From the NCBI RefSeq assembly GCF_029868325.1, contig NZ_JARWNW010000288.1, forward strand, positions 1 through 40,850: 40,850 bases of DNA, in the 5' to 3' direction. Source of the DNA: Nocardia carnea. GTDB taxonomy: Bacteria > Actinomycetota > Actinomycetes > Mycobacteriales > Mycobacteriaceae. Position 1 is the stretch's first letter. Each line of letters opens with the position of its first letter. Below, piece after piece: positions 1 to 7,583 of this stretch. The notes under the pieces are model-generated. The model was not told where the DNA came from and did not search any database. It saw only the letters and a list, made by a program, of their open reading frames with translations. Position numbers and translations under genes: made by a program.

Positions 1-110
1 ACACCGCAGCTGAAGCCGGTACGCGAACCGGATTTGCAGACGGGGGCACCGACCACCGGGGTGGCCACGCCTTCGATCGGCACCGGCCCAGGGCTCGGTT
101 GTCGCGGCAT
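1..110 (-). CDS. S1-family (chymotrypsin-like) peptidase fragment, runs off the left edge
   Basis: Thirty-six codons read leftward from an ATG at 108-110 to the window edge. The translation contains the stretch GAPVCKSGSRTGFSCG, very like the segment around the conserved disulfide in secreted actinobacterial S1 peptidases (streptogrisin/alpha-lytic type), which lies between the catalytic Asp and Ser. No space exists upstream for the His/Asp half: the same frame has a stop at 180-182 and lies inside the oxygenase gene. No ribosome site is visible. It is therefore a remnant, an unusual short-start protein, or the result of a frameshift or assembly junction. The rest lies outside the window. Confidence 0.4.
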   Translation of the reverse strand, partial: MPRQPSPGPVPIEGVATPVVGAPVCKSGSRTGFSCG

Positions 111-120
111 ACGGCCCGGT

Positions 121-1077
121 TCAGCGCCGGTCCTCGGGGACGGCGAAGGATTCCAGGCCGAAGCTGCGGAGGGTACGGATCAGCTTCTCGTATCGGAACC
201 GGTTGTATGCCAGTGGCTGGAGCAGCACGCGGTCGGGCAGATTGCGCCAGGCCCATTGCAGCAGCCGGACGTAGAGAGCGAATTCCTGGTCGTGGCGCGG
301 TTTCAGTTCGAAACCGGTCAGCTCCCGCACCCGCGGATGCATCACCTTGGACGAGCACACCTGGATCACATGGCCCGCCACCGGCCGCACCACCAGCCAC
401 ATCGGGGTGAGTGCCCGCCGGGCGGGCGACGGCAGACCCAGGGTGGGTAGCGGGAGCCGGGTGAGTCCGGCGAACTTCTCCACCAGGAACGGATTGGCGC
501 GCAGTTCCTCGGTCGCCATCTTCTCGTAGTATTCGCGGGCTTCGGCGAGATCGGCGGGCAATTTGCCTGCGGCGCTGGGGAGTTCGAGATCGGCGAAGGC
601 CGCACGCAGCAGCTGGTAGGCCGCTTCCTCCTCTTCCGGCCGCAGCGCGGTGCCGGTGCAGGGGGTGAAGGTGTTCAGTACGACGAAGATGCCGCTCACC
701 GCGATCCATTTCCAGGTGAACGGGCTCAGCGCACTGTATTTCACCTCCCCGAAATCCGCCGTCCCGGTGCCGCGGACATCGCGGTGGCGCAGTTTGAGCC
801 AGTCGGCCTCGGCGCGGCGGTCGTCGGAATCACCCCACAGCGCGATCATCGCCGAGGCTCCGCTGCGCACACCGCGGTCGGCGAAATTGGCGGCGAACCG
901 GCCGGTGCGGTCCACCGAAGCAGCCACCGGCACCAGAGCGACCTGGTCGAAGGCCGCTCCGGCGAAGACACCGGCCAGGACGCTACCGGAATGCTTGCGG
1001 AACTCCCGCAAGACCTCGGGCCGGATCGTGGAGCCGGTGGACTTTTCGGCGGTGCGCACCGTTGCGTTGTTCGCCAT
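121..1077 (-). CDS. MpaB/DUF2236-family oxygenase
   Basis: This 318-residue protein belongs to the DUF2236 (MpaB, oxygenase) family, heme-linked in studied members and common in actinobacteria. Family hallmarks are the early RTGRFAANFADRG region (about residues 57-69) and the H98-R-D-V-R-G...YSALSPFTWKW block, in which His98 is the conserved candidate heme ligand. An alpha-helical C-terminal half ends with NRFRYEKLIRTLRS. The ATG at 1077 is preceded by an AGGTGA ribosome site. The gene is divergent from a TetR regulator across 125 bases holding an inverted repeat, so repression by that TetR protein is likely. The substrate cannot be told from sequence. Confidence 0.85.
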   Translation of the reverse strand: MANNATVRTAEKSTGSTIRPEVLREFRKHSGSVLAGVFAGAAFDQVALVPVAASVDRTGRFAANFADRGVRSGASAMIALWGDSDDRRAEADWLKLRHRDVRGTGTADFGEVKYSALSPFTWKWIAVSGIFVVLNTFTPCTGTALRPEEEEAAYQLLRAAFADLELPSAAGKLPADLAEAREYYEKMATEELRANPFLVEKFAGLTRLPLPTLGLPSPARRALTPMWLVVRPVAGHVIQVCSSKVMHPRVRELTGFELKPRHDQEFALYVRLLQWAWRNLPDRVLLQPLAYNRFRYEKLIRTLRSFGLESFAVPEDRR

Positions 1078-1103
1078 GTCGTCACCTCGGAAAGAGTGGG
1101 AAA

Positions 1104-1131
1104 TGATAGTTCAACCACCTTCAGGCTATCA
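1104..1131. promoter_or_regulatory. candidate TetR operator between divergent genes
   Basis: TGATAG at 1104-1109 and CTATCA at 1126-1131 form a perfect inverted repeat with a 16-base spacer. It lies between the divergent oxygenase and TetR genes, the classical place for an autoregulatory TetR operator. The oxygenase-strand sequence TATCAT, overlapping the left arm, could be its -10 element. Binding is inferred from position and symmetry only. Confidence 0.45.
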
Positions 1132-1195
1132 CCGAGGGCCGTGCACGCACCAGAACACCGAGGCCCAGGGATCATTCCGCCGCGTGGCGGGCCGG

Positions 1196-1201
1196 TAGGC
1201 T
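1196..1201 (+). promoter_or_regulatory. leaderless -10 element of the TetR gene
   Basis: TAGGCT lies seven bases before the ATG at 1209, with no Shine-Dalgarno sequence between. This fits a leaderless mRNA and favours ATG 1209 over the GTG at 1203. Confidence 0.55.
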
Positions 1202-1208
1202 GGTGCGA

Positions 1209-1832
1209 ATGGAGACCGCCGCTGCGCCGTGGACCGAACTGCAGCAGTTGGATACCCGATCACGCACAATCGTCGATGCCGCCCGGGACTGTTTCGCCGC
1301 CGACGGCTTCGACGACACCACCATGGTCCGGATCGCCGAAACCGCCGGTGTCGGGGTCGCCACGGTGTACCGGCGGTTCGGCACGAAATCGACGATCCTG
1401 CGCTACGCGCTGATGGCCGAATCGCACCGGGTCTCGACGATCGTGGCCGATGCGATGCACGGGTCATCCGGACCGGTGGGCGCACTGGCGGATATGTTCG
1501 CCGCGTTCGTCAACGAGGCCACCGCGCCCCTGCTGCTCACCCGCAGTCTGCGGTCCTCGGGCGGCGCCGGCCAGCTCACCGATTTCCTGACCGGCGACGA
1601 TGCGGTCATGCAGGGTCGCGAGCCGGTGGCGCGGTTCCTGACCTACTGGCAGCAGCGTGGGGAGCTCGGCAGTTTCGATCCGGACGTGGTGGCCGAGCTG
1701 TTCGTCCGGCTCACCATATCGTTCATCACGAATCCGCGCGGCGTGCTCCCGCTCGGCGATACCGAGGCCGCGCGGGAATTCGCCCGCCGCTATCTCGCGC
1801 CGCTGATGTACCCGCACTCCGGCGGCGACTGA
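1209..1832 (+). CDS. TetR/AcrR-family transcriptional regulator
   Basis: A 207-residue regulator. The N-terminal helix-turn-helix is clear: RSRTIVDAARDCFAADGF followed by TTMVRIAETAGVGVATVYRRF. The C-terminal ligand domain is variable and gives no inducer. ATG 1209 is preferred because a TAGGCT -10 element sits seven bases upstream; the in-frame GTG at 1203 would leave only one base. It is transcribed away from the oxygenase gene and ends 10 bases from the convergent molybdoenzyme gene. The likely target is the 1104-1131 inverted repeat, hence the oxygenase. Confidence 0.9.
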   Translation: METAAAPWTELQQLDTRSRTIVDAARDCFAADGFDDTTMVRIAETAGVGVATVYRRFGTKSTILRYALMAESHRVSTIVADAMHGSSGPVGALADMFAAFVNEATAPLLLTRSLRSSGGAGQLTDFLTGDDAVMQGREPVARFLTYWQQRGELGSFDPDVVAELFVRLTISFITNPRGVLPLGDTEAAREFARRYLAPLMYPHSGGD

Positions 1833-1842
1833 ACCGCACCGG

Positions 1843-4050
1843 TCAGGCCGGCGCCAAGGTGACCGGTACGCCGTTGAACACCGCATTGCCGGACGGTATG
1901 TCGAGTACCGAATCATCGGTCAGCGTATTGGCATTCACGCCGGGGTTGCCGGCCGCCACCTCTTGCGCACTACCGGCGTGACCCCAGCCGTGCGGCAGAC
2001 TCACCACTCCGGGCATGATCGTCTCGGTGGGCTCCAGAGGGACGGTCAGGGAGCCGGCAGCCGATTTCACGACGGCGTGATCACCGAGACCCAGGCGGGC
2101 GATATCGTCGGGATGGATCTGCAGCGTGCATCGATTGGTCCCACCGACCAGCCGCTCCATATTGTGCATCCAGCTGTTGTTCGAGCGCAGATGCCGCCGG
2201 CCGATGAGCACCAGATCCGCGGGCGCCGCCGCCGAACCGGCACGCAGGCGCTCGATATCGGCCAGTAACAGCTCGGGTGCGAGTTCGACCTTTCCGGAGG
2301 CGGTCCGCAGGACCTCGGGAAGTCGGGGCCGCAGGGGGCCGAGGTCGATACCGTGCGGATTGTCCAGCAGAGTCTGCAAACTCAGTTCGCCACCGTTCCA
2401 GGCACCATAAGGGCCCAGGCGCAGCATCAGGTCCAGGCGCTGTTCCGTGGTGGTGGTGCCGAGCAGATCCGGACGGCGCTGGACGAAACCGGCGCGCTGC
2501 AGTGTATCGGCGATCACGAATTCGTCGAAGGCGGCGAGTGGATCGAAATCTGCGGTGGGATTGTGCGGTTGCCCGCTCACCGCCGCACCCAGCCGCACAT
2601 ACACGGCCGCCTCGGAAGGCCGATCGTCCAGCGGTACCAGCGGCGGTGAGTACCGGGCGTAGTTGCGCACCGCGAACTGGAGGAGCGCGAAATCGTAGTG
2701 CGGGGACTGCACCGGACGGGGCGGGGGCAGGATCACATCGGCGTGCCGGGTGGTCTCGTTGAGGTAGCGGTCGACGCTCACCATGAATTCCAGCCCGGCG
2801 AACGCCTCGTCCAGCCGGGGGCCGCTCGGCGCGGACAACACCGGGTTGCCCGCCACGGTGATCAGGGCGCGGACCTGACCGTCACCCGGTGTGGTGATCT
2901 CGTCGACGAGGGTGGCGACCGGCAGTTCCCCCATCGCCTCCGGCAGCTGCCGGACCCGGCTGCGCCACCGGCCGGGCCGGAAGGGTTTGGTGCGGACGAT
3001 CCCGCGCGCGGCGGCGGTGGCGAACATGACCCCGCCGGGACGGTCGAGGTTACCGGTCAGGACGTTCAGTACATCGACCAGCCATTGCGTGAGGGTGCCG
3101 AATTCCGCTGTGCACGTGCCGATCCGGGCATACACCGCGGCGGCGGGCGCCGCGGCCAGCTCCCGCGCCAGGCGGCGCACGGTATCGGCGGGCACACCGG
3201 TGCGCTCGGCCATCCGTTCCGGCGGGAAATCTGCCGCCGCGGCCCGTACCTCGTCCACACCGTTGGCCTCGACGGCGATAGCGGTGAGCCCCTCGGCGAA
3301 CAGGGTGTGCACGATTCCGAAAAGGAGATAGGCGTCGGCGCCGGGCCGGATGAACAGATGTTCGTCGGCGACGGCCGCGGTGCGGGTGCGCCGGGGATCC
3401 ACCACGACCAACCGGCCCCCGCGCTCCCGCAAGGCGCGCAGACGACCGGGGAAATCCGGTGCCGTGCAGACCGAACCGTTGGATTCGAGCGGGTTGGCGC
3501 CCAGCATGAGCAGATAACCGGTGCGGTCGAGATCGGGTACGGGTACGGCCAGCGGGTCACCGAAGAGCAGACCGCAGGCGAGCTGTTTGGGCATCTGGTC
3601 GGCGGTACTGGCGGAGAACAGGTTCTTGGTGCCGAGCGCGCGGATCAGCGCCGGGGCGTACAGGGTGCCCGCGACGGTGTGGGCATTGGGATTGCCCAGA
3701 TACAGTGCGACCGCCTGATTGCCGTGCGCAGATTTGATCGCGGGAATCCGTTCGGCAATGAGATCGAAGGCCTCGTCCCAGCTCGCGGTGCGCCAGGTGC
3801 CGCTCGCGCGATCGCGGATCATCGGCTCGGTGAGGCGATCGGGATCACTGTCGAGACGGCCGAAACTCGCCCCCTTCGGGCAGAGGAAACCGGCACTGAA
3901 CGGGTCCTGTTTATCGCCACGGACCGCGGTCACCCGGTCGTCGGCATCCAGGGTGAGTTCGAGACCGCATACCGCCTCACACAGCGGGCAGGTGCGCAGC
4001 AGATTCCGCGATCCGGTCGCCGAATCAATAGGAGACGTAGGTCGGGCCAT
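1843..4050 (-). CDS. molybdopterin-dependent oxidoreductase (bis-MGD, one [4Fe-4S])
   Basis: A 735-residue single-subunit member of the formate dehydrogenase/nitrate reductase superfamily, resembling M. tuberculosis Rv0197 in kind and length. The N-terminal [4Fe-4S] domain has C21-x2-C24-x3-C28 and C57-P-K59. Cofactor segments follow in order: LGANPLESNGS (184-194), VVVDPRRTRTA (215-225), IRPGADAYLL (234-243), and a C-terminal MGD-binding domain with GRRHLRSNNSWMHN and LPHGWGH. No selenocysteine is evident, and the Mo ligand around residues 147-159 (SASTADQMPKQLACG) cannot be assigned. No Tat signal is seen, so it is probably cytoplasmic. The ATG is preceded closely by GGAG. No electron-transfer partner or cofactor gene is adjacent, so substrate and acceptor are unknown. 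Confidence 0.87.
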   Translation of the reverse strand: MARPTSPIDSATGSRNLLRTCPLCEAVCGLELTLDADDRVTAVRGDKQDPFSAGFLCPKGASFGRLDSDPDRLTEPMIRDRASGTWRTASWDEAFDLIAERIPAIKSAHGNQAVALYLGNPNAHTVAGTLYAPALIRALGTKNLFSASTADQMPKQLACGLLFGDPLAVPVPDLDRTGYLLMLGANPLESNGSVCTAPDFPGRLRALRERGGRLVVVDPRRTRTAAVADEHLFIRPGADAYLLFGIVHTLFAEGLTAIAVEANGVDEVRAAAADFPPERMAERTGVPADTVRRLARELAAAPAAAVYARIGTCTAEFGTLTQWLVDVLNVLTGNLDRPGGVMFATAAARGIVRTKPFRPGRWRSRVRQLPEAMGELPVATLVDEITTPGDGQVRALITVAGNPVLSAPSGPRLDEAFAGLEFMVSVDRYLNETTRHADVILPPPRPVQSPHYDFALLQFAVRNYARYSPPLVPLDDRPSEAAVYVRLGAAVSGQPHNPTADFDPLAAFDEFVIADTLQRAGFVQRRPDLLGTTTTEQRLDLMLRLGPYGAWNGGELSLQTLLDNPHGIDLGPLRPRLPEVLRTASGKVELAPELLLADIERLRAGSAAAPADLVLIGRRHLRSNNSWMHNMERLVGGTNRCTLQIHPDDIARLGLGDHAVVKSAAGSLTVPLEPTETIMPGVVSLPHGWGHAGSAQEVAAGNPGVNANTLTDDSVLDIPSGNAVFNGVPVTLAPA

Positions 4051-4359
4051 GACTCCATCATGGCCCGGCGAGCCAGTGCTCGAGTAGTGTTCCGCCGATT
4101 CCGCGACGATAAACTGCGGCGCCCTGCCCTCAGTCGGTTTCGCCCTGATCGTTCAGGGACTGGCGACGACCGTGCGGTAGCGCGCAGCGGCACCTCCCGC
4201 CCGAACCCGGGTTCATGCGCTTGCGTAGCCCCGGACCGGTTCTGAACTCGTCGCCGTACAGGTCACGTCGTCGTGGCCGGACGGCCGCACCAGCACGTTT
4301 CGGTACCGGTCAACGCGTTTTCCGCCGGCAGGATTCGGTACGTGCCGTCGGACACGCCG
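4051..4359. other. intergenic stretch with two palindromes
   Basis: No gene or tRNA was recognised in these 309 bases between two leftward genes. Two perfect palindromes are present: CCCTGA-TCGT-TCAGGG at 4143-4158 and GAACCCGGGTTC at 4203-4214. Either could be an operator of the molybdoenzyme gene or the terminator of the oxidoreductase gene that ends at 4360. Confidence 0.4.
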
Positions 4360-5412
4360 TCAGAGGTGCACAACGCTGCCCGACCCAGCCGATTCGCGGG
4401 CGGCCTCGAGGATGCGCAGACCGGTCAGGGCGTCGTGCGGGTCGACCGGAACCGGTGCGCCGTCGAGTATCGCCTCGGCCAGGGCGCGGTAGAAGGCGAG
4501 GTAGTCGCCGGGCAGGGTGGGAAATGCCGCCCCCTCCGGATCCGCGCCGAGGATTCCGTACCGTTCGGGTTCCACAGTTCCCCAGGGCTTTCCGTCGTCG
4601 GGCCGCCGACCATCGCGCAGTGCGGCCTCCTGCGGATCCATCCCGTACACCTCGTAACCGGCCTTGTCTCCCAGTACCCGGAAACGCGGGCCGAGCCGCG
4701 GCGCGACCGCGCTGGCCCACAGATGGGAGCGGACTCCGCCGATATGGGTCAGCGCCAGGAAAATATCGTCGTCGGTGCTCACCCCGGGGCGCCGGGAATC
4801 GAGTTCGCAGTACACGGCGCCGACCGGACCGAACAGGCTCAGAGCTTGATCGACGAGGTGACTGCCCAGGTCGTAGAGGGTCCCGGCGGCGTCGGCGGCG
4901 GTACCGGTCTCGCGCCAGCCACCCTTGGGCACCGGCCGCCAGCGTTCGAACCGGGATTCGAAACGGCGCACCTCCCCCAGCCGGCCCGACCGGGCCAGTT
5001 CGCCGACTGTCCGGAAATCACCGTCCCACCGCCGGTTCTGGAACACCGTCAGCACGCTGCCGGACTCCTCGGCAGACCGGACCACCTGCGCGGCCTCGGC
5101 AGCGGATACCGCAAACGGCTTGTCCACCACCACGGCGGCGCCCGCGGCGAGCGCCCGCTGCGCCAGGTCGGCATGGGTGCGGTTGGGGGCGGCGACGACC
5201 ACCACATCGATCCCGGACAGGTCGGCGAACAACGCGTCGGCGTCGGGCAGAACCCGGACCCCCGGATGCTCGCGCCGGGCCTGCTCGCTCCGTTCCGGCG
5301 AGCCCGTCACCACCGCGGCGACCCGCAGCCGCGGTTCGGCGGCGATCAGCGGTGCATGGAATACCGCACCGGCCAAGCCGTACCCGATGATCGCGACGCC
5401 GAGACTGCTCAT
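4360..5412 (-). CDS. Gfo/Idh/MocA-family NAD(P)-dependent oxidoreductase
   Basis: A 350-residue sugar- or polyol-dehydrogenase-like enzyme. An N-terminal Rossmann domain carries GYGLAG (10-15). The family's EKP-type motif appears as D97-K98-P99, with Lys98 the catalytic lysine. The C-terminal domain has D181-L-G-S-H185-L-V-D, matching the substrate-binding Asp/His pair. It resembles scyllo-inositol dehydrogenase-like proteins (YdgJ/IolW), but the substrate is not deducible and no transporter or sugar catabolic genes adjoin it. TAACGT lies seven bases upstream of the ATG, suggesting a leaderless mRNA. Confidence 0.9.
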   Translation of the reverse strand: MSSLGVAIIGYGLAGAVFHAPLIAAEPRLRVAAVVTGSPERSEQARREHPGVRVLPDADALFADLSGIDVVVVAAPNRTHADLAQRALAAGAAVVVDKPFAVSAAEAAQVVRSAEESGSVLTVFQNRRWDGDFRTVGELARSGRLGEVRRFESRFERWRPVPKGGWRETGTAADAAGTLYDLGSHLVDQALSLFGPVGAVYCELDSRRPGVSTDDDIFLALTHIGGVRSHLWASAVAPRLGPRFRVLGDKAGYEVYGMDPQEAALRDGRRPDDGKPWGTVEPERYGILGADPEGAAFPTLPGDYLAFYRALAEAILDGAPVPVDPHDALTGLRILEAARESAGSGSVVHL

Positions 5413-5419
5413 ACCCGCG

Positions 5420-5425
5420 ACGTTA
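5420..5425 (-). promoter_or_regulatory. leaderless -10 element of the Gfo/Idh/MocA gene
   Basis: On the minus strand TAACGT is followed by seven bases and the ATG at 5412, with no ribosome site. It fits the TANNNT-N6/7-start leaderless pattern. Confidence 0.5.
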
Positions 5426-5439
5426 CCCGGCGCCGCCGC

Positions 5440-5853
5440 TCATCCCGCGGAGGCCAGGAACGACAGCCGGATCTGGCGATCGGGGTTGTCGACGTTCACA
5501 TCGACGAGAGCGAGGGACTGCCAGGTGCCGAGCGCGAGTTCCCCGTCGAGCACCGGAACGGTCGCATACGGGGCGATGAGCGCCGGCAGGACATGGGAGC
5601 GCCCGTGCCCGCGCGACCCGTGCGCGTGCCGCCAGCGATCGTCGGCCGGCAACAGATCCCGCAGCGCGGCCAGCAGATCGTCGTCGCTATGGGACCCCAG
5701 TTCCATGATGGCGACACCGGCGGTGGCGTGCGGGACGAAGACATGGAGCAGTCCGTCGCCACCTGCCTGCCGCACGAATTCCGAGCATTCACCGGTGATA
5801 TCCCGGACTGTCTCGGTGTTCCCGGTGCGTACCGCGATCAGTGTGCTCCGCAT
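5440..5853 (-). CDS. YjbQ/UPF0047-family protein
   Basis: A 137-residue small enzyme-like protein with full family length. Conserved family positions are visible: PHATAGVAIMELG (His42 and Glu51, the HTxA...NE region), the His-rich segment RHAHGSRGHG (76-83), and VPVLDGELALGTWQSLAL (99-116), the signature LGTWQ. Family members bind metal, and some show weak thiamin-phosphate synthase activity; the physiological role is unsettled. Longer in-frame readings overlap the sirtuin gene. The chosen ATG fits family N-termini and has TACGCT six bases upstream, the leaderless pattern. Confidence 0.85.
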   Translation of the reverse strand: MRSTLIAVRTGNTETVRDITGECSEFVRQAGGDGLLHVFVPHATAGVAIMELGSHSDDDLLAALRDLLPADDRWRHAHGSRGHGRSHVLPALIAPYATVPVLDGELALGTWQSLALVDVNVDNPDRQIRLSFLASAG

Positions 5854-5859
5854 ATCCGC

Positions 5860-5865
5860 AGCGTA
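5860..5865 (-). promoter_or_regulatory. leaderless -10 element of the YjbQ-family gene
   Basis: Minus-strand TACGCT is six bases before the ATG at 5853; no Shine-Dalgarno is present. It supports the short start. Confidence 0.45.
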
Positions 5866-5942
5866 CGCGGCGACAGCTTCCACCGATCTTCGTGCCGGTA
5901 GTGTGGCCGCGCCGGGCAAACCCCGCATACGCACCGCGGCGA

Positions 5943-6836
5943 TCACACGGTACGAACCGGCTGCGCAGGCCGGCGGTTCGCGTAGCGGTCGGCAATCCGG
6001 GCCAGGACCGGCGAACAGCCGGCGGCCACCGTGCGCGCGGCCAAGTCGCCGCTGCGGGTGGGACCACGGTTGACGATCAGTACCGTGCCGCCGCGGCGGG
6101 CAACGCGATGGACGAATCGACGACCGGACCACACCGTCAGACTCGAACCCGCGACCAGGATCACTTCGGCCGAATCCACCAGTTCATAGGCCGCCGCCAC
6201 CCGCTCCGGCGGCACGTTTTCGCCGAAATAGACGATATCCGGTTTCAGCAGTCCGCCGCAGTGCTCGCAATCCACCATGCGGAAACCGGCGATATCCTCC
6301 ACCACCGCGTCCGCGTCCGGCGCGACTTCGAGGCCCGTCACCGAGGAGACGGCGAAACCGGGATTGACGCTTTCCAGCCGTTCGGCGAGCGTCATCCGCG
6401 AGATCCGGGCACCGCAGGCCAGGCATCGGACCTGTGCGTAACTGCCGTGGAGGTCGATCACCCGCCGGCTGCCCGCTTTGGTGTGGAGCAGGTCGACATT
6501 CTGGGTGATCACACCGGCCACCACACCGTGACGCTCCAGGGCCGCCAGCGCGCGATGCCCGTCGTTCGGCCGGGCGGCGTCCATATACCGCCAGCCCACG
6601 TGATTACGGGCCCAGTACCGGCGGCGGAACTCCGGATCGCCCACGAACTGCTGGTAGGTCATCGGATTGCGCGGCGGCGAATCGGGCCCCCGATAATCGG
6701 GGATACCGCTGTCGGTCGAGATTCCGGCGCCGGTGAGTACGACCATGCGCCGGTCTCCGATCAGCGCGACCAGATCATCGGCTGCGTCCACGTCGCGTAC
6801 CGGGTGATCGTCGGTGAGCAGCGCCGTATCGGACAT
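5943..6836 (-). CDS. Sir2-family NAD-dependent protein deacylase (sirtuin)
   Basis: A 297-residue sirtuin, likely removing acyl groups from protein lysines with NAD+ in the cytoplasm. All core motifs are present: TGAGISTDSGIPDYRG (35-50), TQNVDLLH (111-118), catalytic His130 in LHGSY, zinc ligands C138/C141 and C190/C193, GENVPPERV (206-213) and VAGSSLTVWSG (228-238). The GIPDYR form and the long insert between the Cys pairs resemble SIRT4-like class II enzymes. It has its own leaderless-type promoter and follows a 76-residue unknown gene on the same strand. Confidence 0.93.
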   Translation of the reverse strand: MSDTALLTDDHPVRDVDAADDLVALIGDRRMVVLTGAGISTDSGIPDYRGPDSPPRNPMTYQQFVGDPEFRRRYWARNHVGWRYMDAARPNDGHRALAALERHGVVAGVITQNVDLLHTKAGSRRVIDLHGSYAQVRCLACGARISRMTLAERLESVNPGFAVSSVTGLEVAPDADAVVEDIAGFRMVDCEHCGGLLKPDIVYFGENVPPERVAAAYELVDSAEVILVAGSSLTVWSGRRFVHRVARRGGTVLIVNRGPTRSGDLAARTVAAGCSPVLARIADRYANRRPAQPVRTV

Positions 6837-6843
6837 GTTCCCG

Positions 6844-6849
6844 AGAGTA
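6844..6849 (-). promoter_or_regulatory. leaderless -10 element of the sirtuin gene
   Basis: Minus-strand TACTCT is exactly seven bases before the ATG at 6836, with no ribosome site. Confidence 0.5.
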
Positions 6850-6921
6850 CGGGTGTCCCGGCGCGGTCACCTCATCCCTCCGGGAGCAGGGCTCGGGCGC
6901 TGTGCGTGAGCCGGCCGGGGG

Positions 6922-7152
6922 TCAGGTCTGGAGACCGGCGAGTTTCCCCGCTTCCGCGTCGAGTCCGAGCATCGCCAGGAGGTTCCGGCAGTCGGCGGCA
7001 TCGGTCGAGTGTCCGGCGACGATGCGGGCGGCGACGGCGCTGCGTCGGGCGACCTCCGCCCGCTCGGCGCTGCGGATCTCGGCGAATTCGGCCAGTTCGG
7101 CCTCGGGTAGCTCGTGATCGACAGGGGTAGGACGGCTGGATGTGCCAGACAT
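6922..7152 (-). CDS. 76-residue conserved hypothetical protein
   Basis: A small acidic protein of unknown function. Its middle is strongly helical and charged (EAELAEFAEIRSAERAEVARR), followed by GHSTDAADCRNLLAMLGLD. No membrane segment or signal is visible. The ATG at 7152 has a GGAG ribosome site six bases upstream, which favours it over longer in-frame readings. Its stop is 85 bases from the sirtuin start, so the two may be partly co-transcribed. I believe similar short proteins occur in other actinobacteria but cannot name the family. Confidence 0.65.
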   Translation of the reverse strand: MSGTSSRPTPVDHELPEAELAEFAEIRSAERAEVARRSAVAARIVAGHSTDAADCRNLLAMLGLDAEAGKLAGLQT

Positions 7153-7209
7153 GGGTCTCCTTCGAGGTTGCCCGAAGCCTACGCTGCCGGCGGGTGCGGC
7201 ACAGCCCAA

Positions 7210-7243
7210 CCGGAAAACATCCGGCGCCACCCCGTGGGTGGCG
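7210..7243. repeat. two back-to-back perfect stem-loops
   Basis: The first stem has 5 base pairs with a 5-base loop (7210-7224). The second has 8 base pairs with a 3-base loop (7225-7243) and starts on the next base. They lie about 60 bases upstream of the 76-residue gene's start, so they may form in its 5' untranslated RNA, or act as operators. Confidence 0.4.
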
Positions 7244-7471
7244 AGCGTGGGACCGGGTTCGCACGCCGGCCGGGGCGGCGCTTCACTCGGGGCCATGACC
7301 GGAGTACGGTGCGGCGGTATCCGGCAGACCTCCAGCGGAATTGCCGATTGCGGCGAGTGCCGATCGATTGCCGGAACCACGGCGGGTACCGATTGCAGGC
7401 GTGGAGAATCGCCACCGGCGTCGGTGCGAAACCGGATTGTCTCGAAGACGCCTTTGTCGCTTCTGAGGCCC

Positions 7472-7501
7472 TTGTTTTATACGACATATTTCCTCTAAAT
7501 T
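7472..7501 (+). promoter_or_regulatory. candidate promoter of the MHYT gene
   Basis: TTGTTT (7472-7477) and TAAATT (7496-7501), 18 bases apart, sit in an AT-rich island of otherwise GC-rich DNA, about 80 bases before the start codon. Confidence 0.4.
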
Positions 7502-7583
7502 CACTCCCTGCACGTTCACCGTTCTGGAAGGCCCGCGTTCCGCAGTTGTGCGGTCGGGATTCCGTGCAGCGAGGAGGTCCCCG

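Larger units (their letters stand above)
7153..7583. other. intergenic region with tandem hairpins and an AT-rich promoter
   Basis: These 431 bases separate the divergent 76-residue gene and the MHYT gene. Back-to-back stem-loops occupy 7210-7224 (CCGGA-AAACA-TCCGG) and 7225-7243 (CGCCACCC-CGT-GGGTGGCG). An AT-rich stretch near 7470-7505 looks like the MHYT promoter. No coding signal was recognised. Confidence 0.5.

Noticed and set aside
2698..4245. 515-codon open frame antisense to the molybdoenzyme gene
   Set aside because: The opposite strand encodes a protein with clear Fe-S and MGD motifs; this frame is Gly/Arg-rich without any motif.
5854..6132. longer start for the YjbQ-family gene
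   Set aside because: It overlaps the sirtuin 3' end, is not conserved in composition, and the short start has a leaderless promoter.
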